The notes beneath the pieces are model-generated. The model did not search any database. It had not been told where the DNA came from and saw only the letters and a list, made by a program, of their open reading frames with translations. The position numbers and the translations under genes were made by a program. From NCBI GenBank assembly GCA_041737835.1, contig JBGSQY010000030.1: DNA of 64,000 nt; one strand, 5' to 3'. The stretch is from Bythopirellula sp041737835 (GTDB lineage: Bacteria; Planctomycetota; Planctomycetia; Pirellulales; Lacipirellulaceae). Positions within the stretch are counted from its first letter, which is position 1; each line of letters begins with the position of its first letter. Positions 7,361-16,298 of the stretch are shown here, piece by piece.

Positions 7361-9016
7361 TTGAATGAAATGAGATCGCGTATGAATTCCGGAAGCGTCG
7401 TTGGAAATGTGGTCGATATTCGCGGCAAGCGAGTTTTCGCCGCGGAAGTCAAGTTTCTCGATGGCAAGATCACAGCCATTGAACCCGTCGACGCCAAGCC
7501 GGAGAAATACCTGCTGCCGGGTTTCATCGACGCCCATGTGCATGTGGAAAGTTCAATGCTTGTGCCGAGCGAGTTCGCCCGCGCCGCAGTGACGCATGGC
7601 ACGGTAGCCACGGTGAGCGATCCGCACGAGATTGGCAACGTGCTGGGCGTGGCCGGTGTGGAATACATGCTGGCGAATGCCGCGGCTTCGCCATTCAAGT
7701 TTAATTTTGGTGCCCCCTCGTGCGTGCCGGCCACGACGTTTGAAACCGCCGGCGCGACGATCACCGTCGACGAAGTTCGAGAGCTGCTCGCCAATCCACG
7801 GATTTTGTATCTGAGCGAGATGATGAACTTCCCCGGCATCTTGCACGGGGACCCAGAATGCATGGCGAAAGTCGCCGCGGCGCAGGAAGTCGGGAAGCCC
7901 GTCGACGGCCATGCCCCCGGCTTGCGCGGTGAGCAAGCTGCCAAATACATCGCCGCTGGAATCTCGACCGATCACGAATGTTTTACGAAGGAAGAAGCCC
8001 TCAATAAGGTCGCGGCGGGATGCAAGATTTCCATTCGCGAAGGTTCCGCCGCGCGGAATTTTGATGCTCTGTACACGCTCATAGGCGAGTATCCGCAGCA
8101 AACGATGCTGTGCAGCGATGACAAGCATCCCGACGAATTGTTAGTCAGTCATATTAATGGCTTAGTCCGCCGTGCCGTCGAGCGCGGAATCAATGTCTTT
8201 GACGCCTTGGAAGCGGCATGTCTCAATCCGATCGATCATTACCGCCTTAACGTGGGCCAGCTTCGCGTGGGAGATCCGGCGGATTTTATCGAAGTCGATT
8301 CGCTCAACGATTTTAACGTCAGCCGCACGTGGATTGATGGCCAGCTTTTGGCCGAAAACGGTGAAACGACGATCCCACGAATCGAGCCGGACGTGGTAAA
8401 CAATTTCACGGCCGATTATGTCACCGCCGACCAGCTCAAAGTCAAACCCGGTGGAGAGACTTTGCAGGTGATTGAGGCGCTCGACGGCCAGTTGATTACA
8501 AACTGTTTACCGCTGCCGCCTCAAGTCGAAGATGGCGTCGTGGTGAGCGATACCGACCGCGATATTTTGAAGCTGGTGGTGATGAACCGCTACCAAAAAG
8601 CCCCGCCAGCGATTGCGTTCATCAAAAATTTTGGGCTCAAGCGCGGTGCGATGGCCTCGAGCGTGGCCCATGATTCGCATAATGTGATCGCCGTGGGAAC
8701 TAATGATGACGATCTCGTGACGGCGATCAATGAGGTTATGACCGCTGGAGGCGGCCTATCGGCCGTTTGCGCGGCCGAGAAGATTAAACTCGTTCTGCCC
8801 CTCCCCGTGGCGGGATTGATGGCGACCGGCACCTGCGCTGAAGTTGCCGAAGCCTATCAAAAGCTCGATAAGGCCGTAAAATCGTGGGGTTCACCTTTGC
8901 GAGCCCCGTACATGACGCTGTCGTTCATGGCCTTGTTGGTGATTCCAGCACTCAAGCTGAGTGATCTTGGTTTGTTCGACGGCGGCAAGTTTGAGTTCAC
9001 ACCATTACTCAAGTAA
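7346..9016 (+). CDS. ade: Adenine deaminase
   Basis: Ade hydrolyses adenine to hypoxanthine and ammonia in purine salvage. The protein is up to 556 aa and belongs to the amidohydrolase superfamily. Metal-site motifs are visible: LPGFIDAHVHVESSM near residue 60 (HxH), the VDGHAPGL and STDHECF histidines, and a SDDKHPDEL segment. The C-terminal Ade-specific domain contains SSVAHDSHN and ends FEFTPLLK. Later ATGs at 7370 and 7382 (MNSGSVVGNV) are equally plausible starts and would leave the inverted repeat at 7306-7360 in the leader. A cytosine deaminase gene follows after 9 bases, so the two form a base-deamination operon. Confidence 0.95.
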   Translation: MRTGSLNEMRSRMNSGSVVGNVVDIRGKRVFAAEVKFLDGKITAIEPVDAKPEKYLLPGFIDAHVHVESSMLVPSEFARAAVTHGTVATVSDPHEIGNVLGVAGVEYMLANAAASPFKFNFGAPSCVPATTFETAGATITVDEVRELLANPRILYLSEMMNFPGILHGDPECMAKVAAAQEVGKPVDGHAPGLRGEQAAKYIAAGISTDHECFTKEEALNKVAAGCKISIREGSAARNFDALYTLIGEYPQQTMLCSDDKHPDELLVSHINGLVRRAVERGINVFDALEAACLNPIDHYRLNVGQLRVGDPADFIEVDSLNDFNVSRTWIDGQLLAENGETTIPRIEPDVVNNFTADYVTADQLKVKPGGETLQVIEALDGQLITNCLPLPPQVEDGVVVSDTDRDILKLVVMNRYQKAPPAIAFIKNFGLKRGAMASSVAHDSHNVIAVGTNDDDLVTAINEVMTAGGGLSAVCAAEKIKLVLPLPVAGLMATGTCAEVAEAYQKLDKAVKSWGSPLRAPYMTLSFMALLVIPALKLSDLGLFDGGKFEFTPLLK

Positions 9017-9025
9017 GGAGACACA

Positions 9026-9469
9026 ATGAGCGATCCCTTTATGGAAGCGGCGATCGAAGAAGCCCGGGCGGGCCTTACCGAGGGTGGGATTCCGATTGGT
9101 TCGGTGTTGGTGATCGACAACAAAATCGTTGGTCGCGGCCACAATCGCCGGGTGCAGAAGGGGAGTGCGATCTTGCACGCCGAGATGGATTGCCTCGAAA
9201 ACGCGGGACGGCTCAAACCGAAGGATTACCGCCGCGCCACGCTCTACTCGACCTTGTCTCCCTGCGACATGTGCAGCGGCACCGCCCTGCTCTACAACAT
9301 TCCACGAGTCGTGATCGGTGAAAATCGCACATTTCAGGGGCCTGAAGACTATGTCCGCTCACGCGGCGTGGAACTAACCATTGTCGACAATGCCGAGTGC
9401 ATAGAATTGATGCGTCAGTTTATCGCCGACCGTCCCGAATTGTGGAACGAGGACATCGGCGAAGTTTAA
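9026..9469 (+). CDS. Cytosine deaminase, fungal (Fcy1) type
   Basis: A 147 aa zinc-dependent deaminase of the CDA fold. The zinc site is His51-Ala-Glu53 plus Pro79-Cys80-x-x-Cys83. Many features match yeast cytosine deaminase rather than bacterial TadA or CodA: GGIPIGSVL near residue 20, RGHNRR, QKGSAILHAEM, LYSTLSPCDMC, and the C-terminal PELWNEDIGE, which mirrors the yeast PQDWFEDIGE end. The expected reaction is cytosine to uracil plus ammonia. It is translated 9 bases after ade, with the ribosome site AAGGAG just before the ATG. Confidence 0.9.
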   Translation: MSDPFMEAAIEEARAGLTEGGIPIGSVLVIDNKIVGRGHNRRVQKGSAILHAEMDCLENAGRLKPKDYRRATLYSTLSPCDMCSGTALLYNIPRVVIGENRTFQGPEDYVRSRGVELTIVDNAECIELMRQFIADRPELWNEDIGEV

Positions 9470-9489
9470 CTCGGCCGGCGGATTTTCCC

Positions 9490-10536
9490 ATGCTGTTCTC
9501 ACCTCGCATTCGCTTGAAGTCGCTCGCCCAGCTTTGCCATCGCTTGGCGACGGCCACCAATGCGGGGATTCAAGATCGCAAAATCTGGACCGACGAAGCA
9601 ACCCGCGGCTCCCGCAGTGAACGTGCGGCGGCAGGTTTGATTAGCGATCAATTGGCCCGAGGCAATTCGATCACCGATGCGCTCCGCCAGACAGGAGATT
9701 ATTATCCCCCCCTGTTTCGACAGATGGTGGAGGTTGGTGAAGTGAGTGGCCGGCTCGGAGAAATTTACAAGCGATTGGCACGCAACTACGACCGCGTGCT
9801 GGCATCGCGACGGGCGTTTCTCGGTCGCATCGCTTGGCCAGTCCTCCAACTCGGCATGGCGATCTTGGTCATCGGGTTGTTGATTTTGATCCTGGGCATG
9901 CTGCCGGTCAACCAAACGGCTCAGGGCGTGCAGTATGATTCCTTGGGCTGGGGGCTGGTGGGCACACCGGGGCTCATCAAGTACGTCAATTTCCTGTTGC
10001 TCTTAACGATCCTATTCATCGTGTTCTTTGAATCCCTCCGGCGGGGTGCCGGTTGGACACGTTCCATGCAACGCACACTCGTGACAATCCCCGTCATCGG
10101 CGGGGCCTTCAAGACGCTTGCGCTGGCGAAATTCACATGGGCTTTGCAACTCGTGCTCGACACGCCGATGGATATTCGCAAGGCACTCGCGCTCGCTCTC
10201 AACGCCACCGGCAACGATTACTACTCACGACACGCGGAAGACGTCGCCCGGCGGATCGAACAAGGCCAAACGGTCACCCAAGCACTGATTGCCACGCGCG
10301 TCTTTCCCAGCGACTTGATTGACAGTATTGCCGTCGGCGAAGAAAGCGGCCGGATGGTCGAAATCATGGAACGCCAAGCGGCGGAATACGAAGAACGCTC
10401 GGGAATGGCGATCGCGATCCTCGCCCAATTCGCCGGCTACGTGATTTGGCTGTTGGTGGCGGGATTCATCATTGTCATGATTTTCCGCATGTTTTCGTCC
10501 TACGTGGATACGATTCAGAGCCTCACTACGAACTAA
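9490..10536 (+). CDS. Type II secretion/type IV pilus F-family inner-membrane protein (GspF/PilC-like)
   Basis: A 348 aa protein with two T2SSF repeats. The first (about 10-120) contains the hallmark GEVSGRLGEIYKRLA and the second (about 215-335) the matching GEESGRMVEIMERQA. Membrane segments follow each repeat: about 118-140 (LGMAILVIGLLILIL), 160-180 and the last 30 residues. It is shorter than classical GspF (about 400 aa) because the N-terminal cytoplasmic extension is missing. No other secretion gene is nearby, so its apparatus must be elsewhere. The start MLFSPRIRLK lies 20 bases after the deaminase gene. The 3' end overlaps the convergent BNR gene by 4 bases. Confidence 0.88.
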   Translation: MLFSPRIRLKSLAQLCHRLATATNAGIQDRKIWTDEATRGSRSERAAAGLISDQLARGNSITDALRQTGDYYPPLFRQMVEVGEVSGRLGEIYKRLARNYDRVLASRRAFLGRIAWPVLQLGMAILVIGLLILILGMLPVNQTAQGVQYDSLGWGLVGTPGLIKYVNFLLLLTILFIVFFESLRRGAGWTRSMQRTLVTIPVIGGAFKTLALAKFTWALQLVLDTPMDIRKALALALNATGNDYYSRHAEDVARRIEQGQTVTQALIATRVFPSDLIDSIAVGEESGRMVEIMERQAAEYEERSGMAIAILAQFAGYVIWLLVAGFIIVMIFRMFSSYVDTIQSLTTN

Positions 10537-11651
10537 CTGACAAACCGCACCGCATAAATCGGTGGCAAGTTACTCGACACATTCTGCCACGATTCGCCAC
10601 TGTCTTCTGAAATCCACAGGTTGCCCGTTGTGGAACCCATCACCAAGCGGTCGCCTGTTTCGTCGACTTCAAGCGCATGCCGAAACACGATATCGTAGGC
10701 TTTTTCTGTGGGCAATCCTTGGGAAATCTGCCGGAAACTCTGCGCACCGTCCGTCGTTTTCGTCACGACAAATTTGGCGTCTTTGGGAATGCGAAACTCA
10801 TCCTTGATCGCCGGGACAAACCACGCCGTCTGGGGATCGCGCGGATGCACGGCCACGGCAAAGCCAAACACGGCCGGCTCGACGTCGGTAATCTCCTCCC
10901 AACTTTCACAGCCGTTGGTGGTGTGGAACATGCCATTGTGGTGTTGAATCCAGGCATGGTTGAAATCGCTCGGACAGGCCACGAGCCGATGCGGATCTTG
11001 AATCACCGGATTGTAGGCTTCCTCGGGGGGCATATACTCAGCGCGAAGCCCCGTGCTGCAACATTCCCAATTCTCTCCGCCGTCACGAGTCCGCCAGGCG
11101 CCGCCACAGGAAATTCCAATCACAACGTGCTGCGAATCCCTGGGATCGACTGCGATCGAATGAATCCCCGGCTCATCCTTGCCGCCACCAAACCACTTCA
11201 TCCGTTCCGGGCGATTCCACAGTGATTCAACAAGTTGCCAACTCTCGCCCGCGTCGTCGCTGCGGAAGAGTCCCCCCGGAATCGTGCCGCACCATAACGT
11301 TTGATTCCCAGCGCCCCCTGTTTCCATGGCCCAAATTTCTTTGAGCGCCGCGGGCTTCATCGCGTGCGAACCATCGGCTTCCGGCATACGATCGGGGAGC
11401 GTTGCCCCCTCGGGATAGGTTGGTGCCGCGACTTCGGTCCATGTTTTTCCCTGGTCATTGCTGCGATGCAAATGCGCGCCAAAGTGCCCTAAGTCCAGCG
11501 CCGCGTACCAATTTCCATCACGGGGATCGGCCAGCGACATCGACACCGGTGAGCCGAGAAATGCCAAGTCTGCGATCTCCCACTTTCCCGCGGCAGACCG
11601 CCTAAGCGTAAACAATCCCTTCCGAGAACAAACGTGAATCGTGTCAGACAT
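10533..11651 (-). CDS. BNR/Asp-box beta-propeller protein (sialidase-like fold)
   Basis: A 372 aa protein with repeated Asp-box motifs (S-x-D-x-G-x-T/S-W): SNDQGKTW, SDDAGESW, TRDGGENW and SEDSGESW, spaced as in six-bladed sialidase or YVTN-type propellers. No signal peptide is seen (it starts MSDTIHVCSRKGLF), so a cytoplasmic location is likely. No sialidase catalytic residues can be assigned, so the fold is clear but the activity is not. It lies 42 bases downstream of a MoaD/ThiS-like gene on the same strand and is probably co-transcribed with it. Confidence 0.82.
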   Translation of the reverse strand: MSDTIHVCSRKGLFTLRRSAAGKWEIADLAFLGSPVSMSLADPRDGNWYAALDLGHFGAHLHRSNDQGKTWTEVAAPTYPEGATLPDRMPEADGSHAMKPAALKEIWAMETGGAGNQTLWCGTIPGGLFRSDDAGESWQLVESLWNRPERMKWFGGGKDEPGIHSIAVDPRDSQHVVIGISCGGAWRTRDGGENWECCSTGLRAEYMPPEEAYNPVIQDPHRLVACPSDFNHAWIQHHNGMFHTTNGCESWEEITDVEPAVFGFAVAVHPRDPQTAWFVPAIKDEFRIPKDAKFVVTKTTDGAQSFRQISQGLPTEKAYDIVFRHALEVDETGDRLVMGSTTGNLWISEDSGESWQNVSSNLPPIYAVRFVS

Positions 11652-11693
11652 GGTATCGCTTCAAGAATGCAAATAGATTTGTGAACAGATTTT

Positions 11694-11963
11694 TCAGCCC
11701 CCTGAAAGGGCCTGCATCACATAAATTTCGGAGTTAGCCTGTATCGGGTCCGTAAGTCCCAAGCGGTCGGCAATGATTTCGCCGTCGACGAAGATCATCA
11801 CATGCCGACGCAAACGGCCCTGATCGTCGAGAATATAAGTCCGCAGCCGGTCGCGGCCTGCTAGCGAACCCGCCAGCGCAGCTCCGACGGTATTCCCCTC
11901 GACTTGGACCGGTTCGCAGTTGACGAACGACTGCAAATGACTGGTAAAATGAACGACCGCCAT
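11694..11963 (-). CDS. MoaD/ThiS-family ubiquitin-like small protein
   Basis: An 89 aa beta-grasp protein that ends in the diglycine tail SGG used by MoaD, ThiS and ubiquitin-like modifiers for adenylation and thiocarboxylation. The MoaD-type segments GNTVGAALAG, HVMIFVDGEII and NSEIYVMQALSGG are visible. It differs clearly from the second MoaD at 31.6-31.9 kb, which sits in a molybdopterin operon. Its only partner here is the BNR-propeller gene. No E1-like (MoeB/ThiF) or JAB protease gene is adjacent, so its target pathway is unknown. Confidence 0.82.
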   Translation of the reverse strand: MAVVHFTSHLQSFVNCEPVQVEGNTVGAALAGSLAGRDRLRTYILDDQGRLRRHVMIFVDGEIIADRLGLTDPIQANSEIYVMQALSGG

Positions 11964-12024
11964 AGCGTTCGATTATTGTCAACAAGCAAACGCTTGAGAA
12001 GCTTCCTAGAATGGAAAAATCGGG

Positions 12025-12846
12025 ATGAATCAAGACCAGGCCGATTCTCGCTGGAAGCGTGTGCGTGGCTGGCTGCTGTCGCGGAATGTGATCCGGGTCT
12101 GCTGGGTCATGAACGTGGCGGTTTTGCTGGGTACAACAGTTTGGATTCTCCGCGATGGCAAGTTTGCCGAAGGGGTGGTCGCCTTCAAACGGCACATCGC
12201 TGCCTACGGGAACGAAGAATCGGCACTCACAGTCGTTCCACCACTCCTCTGGCCACGTGTCGATGCGTTATGGTTCGTATTCATCACCGCGGTTACGAGC
12301 TCGGCTGGAATTTTTACCGGGTTGGTGGCCGGCGCGGGAATTCACCGCGGCGTGCGGGCATGGCTGGTGCTGATGTTGCTACTGGCGGGGTGGCTGACAC
12401 TCATCACAACCTGGCCGCAACTTGTCTGGCAGGGGCAAGTCTGGCGGGTGGCAGGCGCGCTACCCGAATTCAATCAGCTTTCAGAAAAACTGCTCTCCAA
12501 CTGGCCCGACAATGACGGCGACATCGAACCGCTGGGCCCGTTCATGGCCTACCCAATTGGCAAGCCACGGACGCTGATGCTGATTAAGAATCCACAAGTC
12601 CCCGGCACCGGCCTCACGATTTCGTTGATCGAGCGTAACACCGAAGAGACGCTACTTTTTCAATTGGCGGGCAATGAAGAAGGACTCTGGGTCGTGAAAG
12701 AACAAGCCGACGAACCGCAAGCCTTTTTCAGCGGTCTCGACGGCGAGTATATGCCTGTCCATTTTCGCCGCCTAAAACTGGGATGGTTTCTCGTGCGTTA
12801 TATTTACGCGCCAACGGTCATGCCGGAGTCGCGCCAGGCACGATAA
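12025..12846 (+). CDS. Predicted inner-membrane protein, function unknown
   Basis: A 273 aa protein with three hydrophobic segments, at about residues 22-42 (VIRVCWVMNVAVLLGTTVWI), 75-100 and 110-128 (AWLVLMLLLAGWLTLITTW). A soluble C-terminal domain of about 140 residues follows, containing LGPFMAYPIGKP, LTISLIERNTEETL and the tail LVRYIYAPTVMPES. The three-helix N-terminus leaves the C-terminal domain on one face. I recognise no family. It diverges from the MoaD/BNR pair with only 61 bases between starts, so a shared promoter region is likely. Confidence 0.7.
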   Translation: MNQDQADSRWKRVRGWLLSRNVIRVCWVMNVAVLLGTTVWILRDGKFAEGVVAFKRHIAAYGNEESALTVVPPLLWPRVDALWFVFITAVTSSAGIFTGLVAGAGIHRGVRAWLVLMLLLAGWLTLITTWPQLVWQGQVWRVAGALPEFNQLSEKLLSNWPDNDGDIEPLGPFMAYPIGKPRTLMLIKNPQVPGTGLTISLIERNTEETLLFQLAGNEEGLWVVKEQADEPQAFFSGLDGEYMPVHFRRLKLGWFLVRYIYAPTVMPESRQAR

Positions 12847-13092
12847 GTGATAGCTTGGACATTCTAACCGCGAATCAAACAAGCGAAGTCTGCGTTCTCT
12901 CAGGGGCATTGCCATGCGGGTCGTGCAGTATTCTATCCACCCCAGGGTCCGAATAGCAATGCTTAAGGACATGCGGAGCGAATGTTGACGGAGTTCTAAA
13001 AAAGTAACTTACTCGCCTATCAGCACTTGTAAGTGGTATGCAAGTTGCCCTTCTCTGGTGTGCATGCAAACAACACTTAGGGGAACTTCGCT

Positions 13093-13890
13093 ATGGAATC
13101 CGATACCGTCGTCCGCGCGTGGGAAAAACGTGTCCTGCAACCTCAGCACCGTGCCGTCAAAACCGCTGGAATTGAACCCCAGCGCTCAGCCGAACCACCT
13201 CAAAATGTGGGAACATCGGAGCGAATGGCTTCGCTCGTCGGTGGGGCGGCCTTCGTGTTAGCTGGTCGAAAAAATGGCAACCTGGGCGGTTTGCTCTTAG
13301 CAGCCCTAGGGGCAAGTTTGATTTATCGAGGCGCCAAGGGCCATTGCACATGCTATGAGAAACTTGGAATTTCCTCAGCAACGCATAATAAAAATTCCGT
13401 GATTCCCGCTCAGCAAGGCGTCAAGCTAGAAAAACATCTCACGGTCAATCGCCCCGCCTCAGAGCTTTACAGTTTTTGGCGTAATCTCACCAACCTGCCG
13501 CAAGTATTCAAGCACCTGATCTCCGTCGAAATGCGTGATGGCAACGTCTCGCATTGGGTCGCTGCGGGTCCTGCCAACACAAAGATTGAGTGGGATGCCG
13601 AAGTACTCAAGGATCACGAAAACGAACTTGTCGCTTGGCGATCACTGCCGGGAAGCCAAATCGATACCGCAGGTAGCGTGAAATTTGAACCGACCAAGAA
13701 CGACCGCGGGACTGTTGTCGTCGTGTCCATGAAATACAATCCGCCCGGTGGCCAAATTGCAGATTATTTGGCGTCGTGGTTCGGCGGTGATCTGAAGTCG
13801 AAACTGGACGACGACCTGCGCAATTTCAAAAGCTTAATGGAAGCAAGCGAAATTCCGTCAACCTCGGGGCAACCCCAAGGCACGAGTTAA
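13093..13890 (+). CDS. SRPBCC (START-like) domain protein with N-terminal membrane segment
   Basis: A 265 aa protein. Residues about 45-80 contain a GGAAFVLAGRKNGNLGGLLLAALGASLIYRG-type hydrophobic pair, like DUF2892 (YgaP-type) anchors. Residues about 115-255 form a cyclase/dehydrase-type SRPBCC domain (KHLTVNRPASELYSFWRNLTNLPQ at its start), a fold that binds lipids or hydrophobic ligands. The Shine-Dalgarno TTAGGGGAA lies 9-10 bases before the ATG. It is the first of three tightly spaced genes, followed by an alcohol dehydrogenase and an SDR. A TTGACG box at about 12984 could be the -35 of a promoter. Confidence 0.82.
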   Translation: MESDTVVRAWEKRVLQPQHRAVKTAGIEPQRSAEPPQNVGTSERMASLVGGAAFVLAGRKNGNLGGLLLAALGASLIYRGAKGHCTCYEKLGISSATHNKNSVIPAQQGVKLEKHLTVNRPASELYSFWRNLTNLPQVFKHLISVEMRDGNVSHWVAAGPANTKIEWDAEVLKDHENELVAWRSLPGSQIDTAGSVKFEPTKNDRGTVVVVSMKYNPPGGQIADYLASWFGGDLKSKLDDDLRNFKSLMEASEIPSTSGQPQGTS

Positions 13891-13904
13891 CAGCGAGAAA
13901 AATC

Positions 13905-15083
13905 ATGAAAGCCTTGTGTTGGTATGGAAAATACGACGTGCGTGTCGAAGACGTTCCTGATCCCAAAATCATCAACTCGCGAGATGCGATTATTCGTGTC
14001 ACCGCGACCGCCATTTGTGGTTCGGACCTGCATCTTTACGACAAATGCATACCCTCCATGCAGGCTGGTGATATTCTCGGCCATGAATTCATGGGGGAAG
14101 TTGTTGAAATTGGCTCGGGAGTAAAGAACTTAAAAGTCGGTGATCGCGTCGTTGTGCCGTTTACGATCGCTTGCGGGAACTGCTTTTTCTGTAGCCGAAA
14201 ACTCTGGGCACTCTGTGATAACTCCAATCCCAATGCGGGAGTCGCGGAACGCCTGTACGGTTACTCGGGTTCTGGGCTGTTTGGTTACTCGCACATTTAT
14301 GGTGGCTACGCAGGTGGACAGGCCGAATATGTCCGCGTTCCTTACGCGGATGTTGGCCCCTTCAAAATCCCAGAAGGGCTCAGCGATGAGCAGGTTCTCT
14401 TTTTGACGGACATCTTGCCCACCGGATATATGGCTGCCGAGAACGCTAATATTCAAACCGGCGACACTGTCGCGGTCTGGGGTTGCGGCCCCGTGGGACA
14501 ATTCGCCATCCAGAGTGCGTGGTGGTTTGGCGCGGGTCGCGTGATTGCCATCGATCATTACCCTCATCGCCTGGATCTCGCCCGGCGTTTTGCCAGAGCC
14601 GAGACCATCGATTTTTCACAAGAAGACGTGTTTGAACGCCTCAACGAAATGACCGGTGGCATTGGCCCTGACGCCTGCATTGATGCCGTTGGTATGGAAG
14701 CCCATGGCACGGCGCCCGATGCCATTTACGATCGCGTGAAGCATGCGCTCATGCTCACGACTGACCGTTCGCACGTGCTGCGTGAAGCTATTCATTGCTG
14801 CCGCAAGGGAGGGACTGTCTCGGTTCCAGGTGTCTACGGCGGCTACCTCGACAAACTTCCCTTCGGTGGGGCGTTTGCCAAGGGTCTTAAATTCGCGATG
14901 GGGCAAACCCATGTTCACCGCTATTTACCAACACTCCTTGAAAAAATTCAAGGCAACGGCCAGCCGGGCTTTGATCCCACCTACATTATCTCGCATCGCT
15001 TTTCTTTGAGCGAAGCGCCGCAGGCTTATGATCTTTTTCGCAATCAGCAGAATGAGTGCACGAAGGTTGTGTTGACACCATGA
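13905..15083 (+). CDS. Zinc-dependent alcohol dehydrogenase, formaldehyde dehydrogenase-like subgroup
   Basis: A 392 aa medium-chain dehydrogenase. Catalytic zinc ligands are in CGSDLHLYD (about 38-46) and GHEFMGEVVEIG (about 59-70). The structural zinc loop is the CGNCFFC...LC cluster at about 90-105. The nucleotide-binding VAVWGCGPVGQFAIQ (about 188) and the Asp of AIDHY suggest NAD(H). The long insert near residues 110-140 and the ERLYGYSGSGLFGY stretch resemble glutathione-independent formaldehyde dehydrogenases. It starts 15 bases after the SRPBCC gene and overlaps the following SDR start (ATGA), so it is part of one operon. Confidence 0.92.
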   Translation: MKALCWYGKYDVRVEDVPDPKIINSRDAIIRVTATAICGSDLHLYDKCIPSMQAGDILGHEFMGEVVEIGSGVKNLKVGDRVVVPFTIACGNCFFCSRKLWALCDNSNPNAGVAERLYGYSGSGLFGYSHIYGGYAGGQAEYVRVPYADVGPFKIPEGLSDEQVLFLTDILPTGYMAAENANIQTGDTVAVWGCGPVGQFAIQSAWWFGAGRVIAIDHYPHRLDLARRFARAETIDFSQEDVFERLNEMTGGIGPDACIDAVGMEAHGTAPDAIYDRVKHALMLTTDRSHVLREAIHCCRKGGTVSVPGVYGGYLDKLPFGGAFAKGLKFAMGQTHVHRYLPTLLEKIQGNGQPGFDPTYIISHRFSLSEAPQAYDLFRNQQNECTKVVLTP

Positions 15084-16093
15084 ATGAACGTCCTTGGAAA
15101 AACTTGGCAATCATGACCGCGAGTTATGTCGCTTGGAAAGCCGTCTCTGCTGCGTCGCGGTACACGACCTTCAGAAACAAGGTCGTTGTCATCACGGGAG
15201 GCTCGCGGGGGTTGGGGCTCGTCCTTGCGAGACAGTTTGCCGCCGAAGGTGCCAAGCTCGCTATCTGTGCCCGCGATGTTAACGGACTTGAAACGGCCCA
15301 GTCGGAATTGCTTGCCCTCGGCGTCCCGGTGGTCGCTCAGGTGTGCGATATGGAAGATCGCTCACAGATTCAACATTTCATAAAATCGGTCAACAACGAC
15401 TACGGACGAATTGACGTGCTCATTAACAATGCCGGCATTATTCAAGTTGGCCCCTTGAATTCGCATACGCATGCCGACTTTGAGCAGGCCATGAACACAC
15501 ATTTTTGGGGAGTGCTCCACGCGGTTGAATCTGTGCTGCCAATCATGCGGCAACGCGGCGCTGGTCGCATTGTGAACATCGCCTCGATTGGCGGGCAACT
15601 CGCCATACCTCACTTGCTTCCCTACTCAACAAGCAAGTTTGCGCTCGTGGGATTCTCTGACGGCTTACGTGCCGAATTACTCCGGGAAGGAATTTACGTC
15701 ACAACGATCTGCCCGGGATTGATGCGAACAGGGAGCCCACGCAATGCGACTTTCAAAGGAAAGCATCGCGCGGAGTACGCTTGGTTCAGCATCAGTTCCT
15801 CTTTGCCTCTATTGAGCATGAGCGCCCAGCGCGCCGCCAGCAAGATTGTAAGTGCTTGTCGTTACGGCCGAGCGAAAGTGACCCTTTCACTACCGGCAAA
15901 ATTAGCAGTCCTTGCTAATACGCTGGCCCCTGAATTGACCTCTGATTTGTTGGGACTCGCGAACAGGTTATTGCCCGATCCCGGAGGCATCCAACACCAC
16001 GCTGCTCTGGGCAAGCATTCGACTTCCTGGGCATCACCCTCGCTGCTGACTACGCTCACCGACCAAGCGGCGGAATCTAATAATGAAATGTGA
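15080..16093 (+). CDS. Short-chain dehydrogenase/reductase with N-terminal hydrophobic segment
   Basis: A 337 aa SDR. The nucleotide motif TGGSRGLGLVLA is at about residues 40-51, NNAG at about 120, and the catalytic Tyr-x-x-x-Lys in YSTSKFALVGF at about 185. The N-terminus (MTASYVAWKAVSAASRY) is weakly hydrophobic and may associate with membranes. A C-terminal extension of about 80 residues after the core is typical of the larger 'classical extended' SDRs. The ATG overlaps the stop of the alcohol dehydrogenase, giving translational coupling. The substrate is unknown. The trio with SRPBCC and ADH recurs in stress-related gene sets in other bacteria, which I recall but have not verified. Confidence 0.9.
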   Translation: MNERPWKNLAIMTASYVAWKAVSAASRYTTFRNKVVVITGGSRGLGLVLARQFAAEGAKLAICARDVNGLETAQSELLALGVPVVAQVCDMEDRSQIQHFIKSVNNDYGRIDVLINNAGIIQVGPLNSHTHADFEQAMNTHFWGVLHAVESVLPIMRQRGAGRIVNIASIGGQLAIPHLLPYSTSKFALVGFSDGLRAELLREGIYVTTICPGLMRTGSPRNATFKGKHRAEYAWFSISSSLPLLSMSAQRAASKIVSACRYGRAKVTLSLPAKLAVLANTLAPELTSDLLGLANRLLPDPGGIQHHAALGKHSTSWASPSLLTTLTDQAAESNNEM

Positions 16094-16298
16094 ACTCGTG
16101 CTTAGAACCTATCCGTGGACTGAAACTAACGAGATTTGGTCGTCGTCATAGGGAAAGGAATTCTCTTGTCTCAATGGTCGAAGTGCTTGTTGCCTAGTGT
16201 TGTCTCGTCGGCGCTAAAAAGAAAGCCAACAACGACCTCGCATTCATTCCTCTGCAGGTCGGCTATCTCGCTGCCACCCGGGCAGTTCGGAAAGGCTC

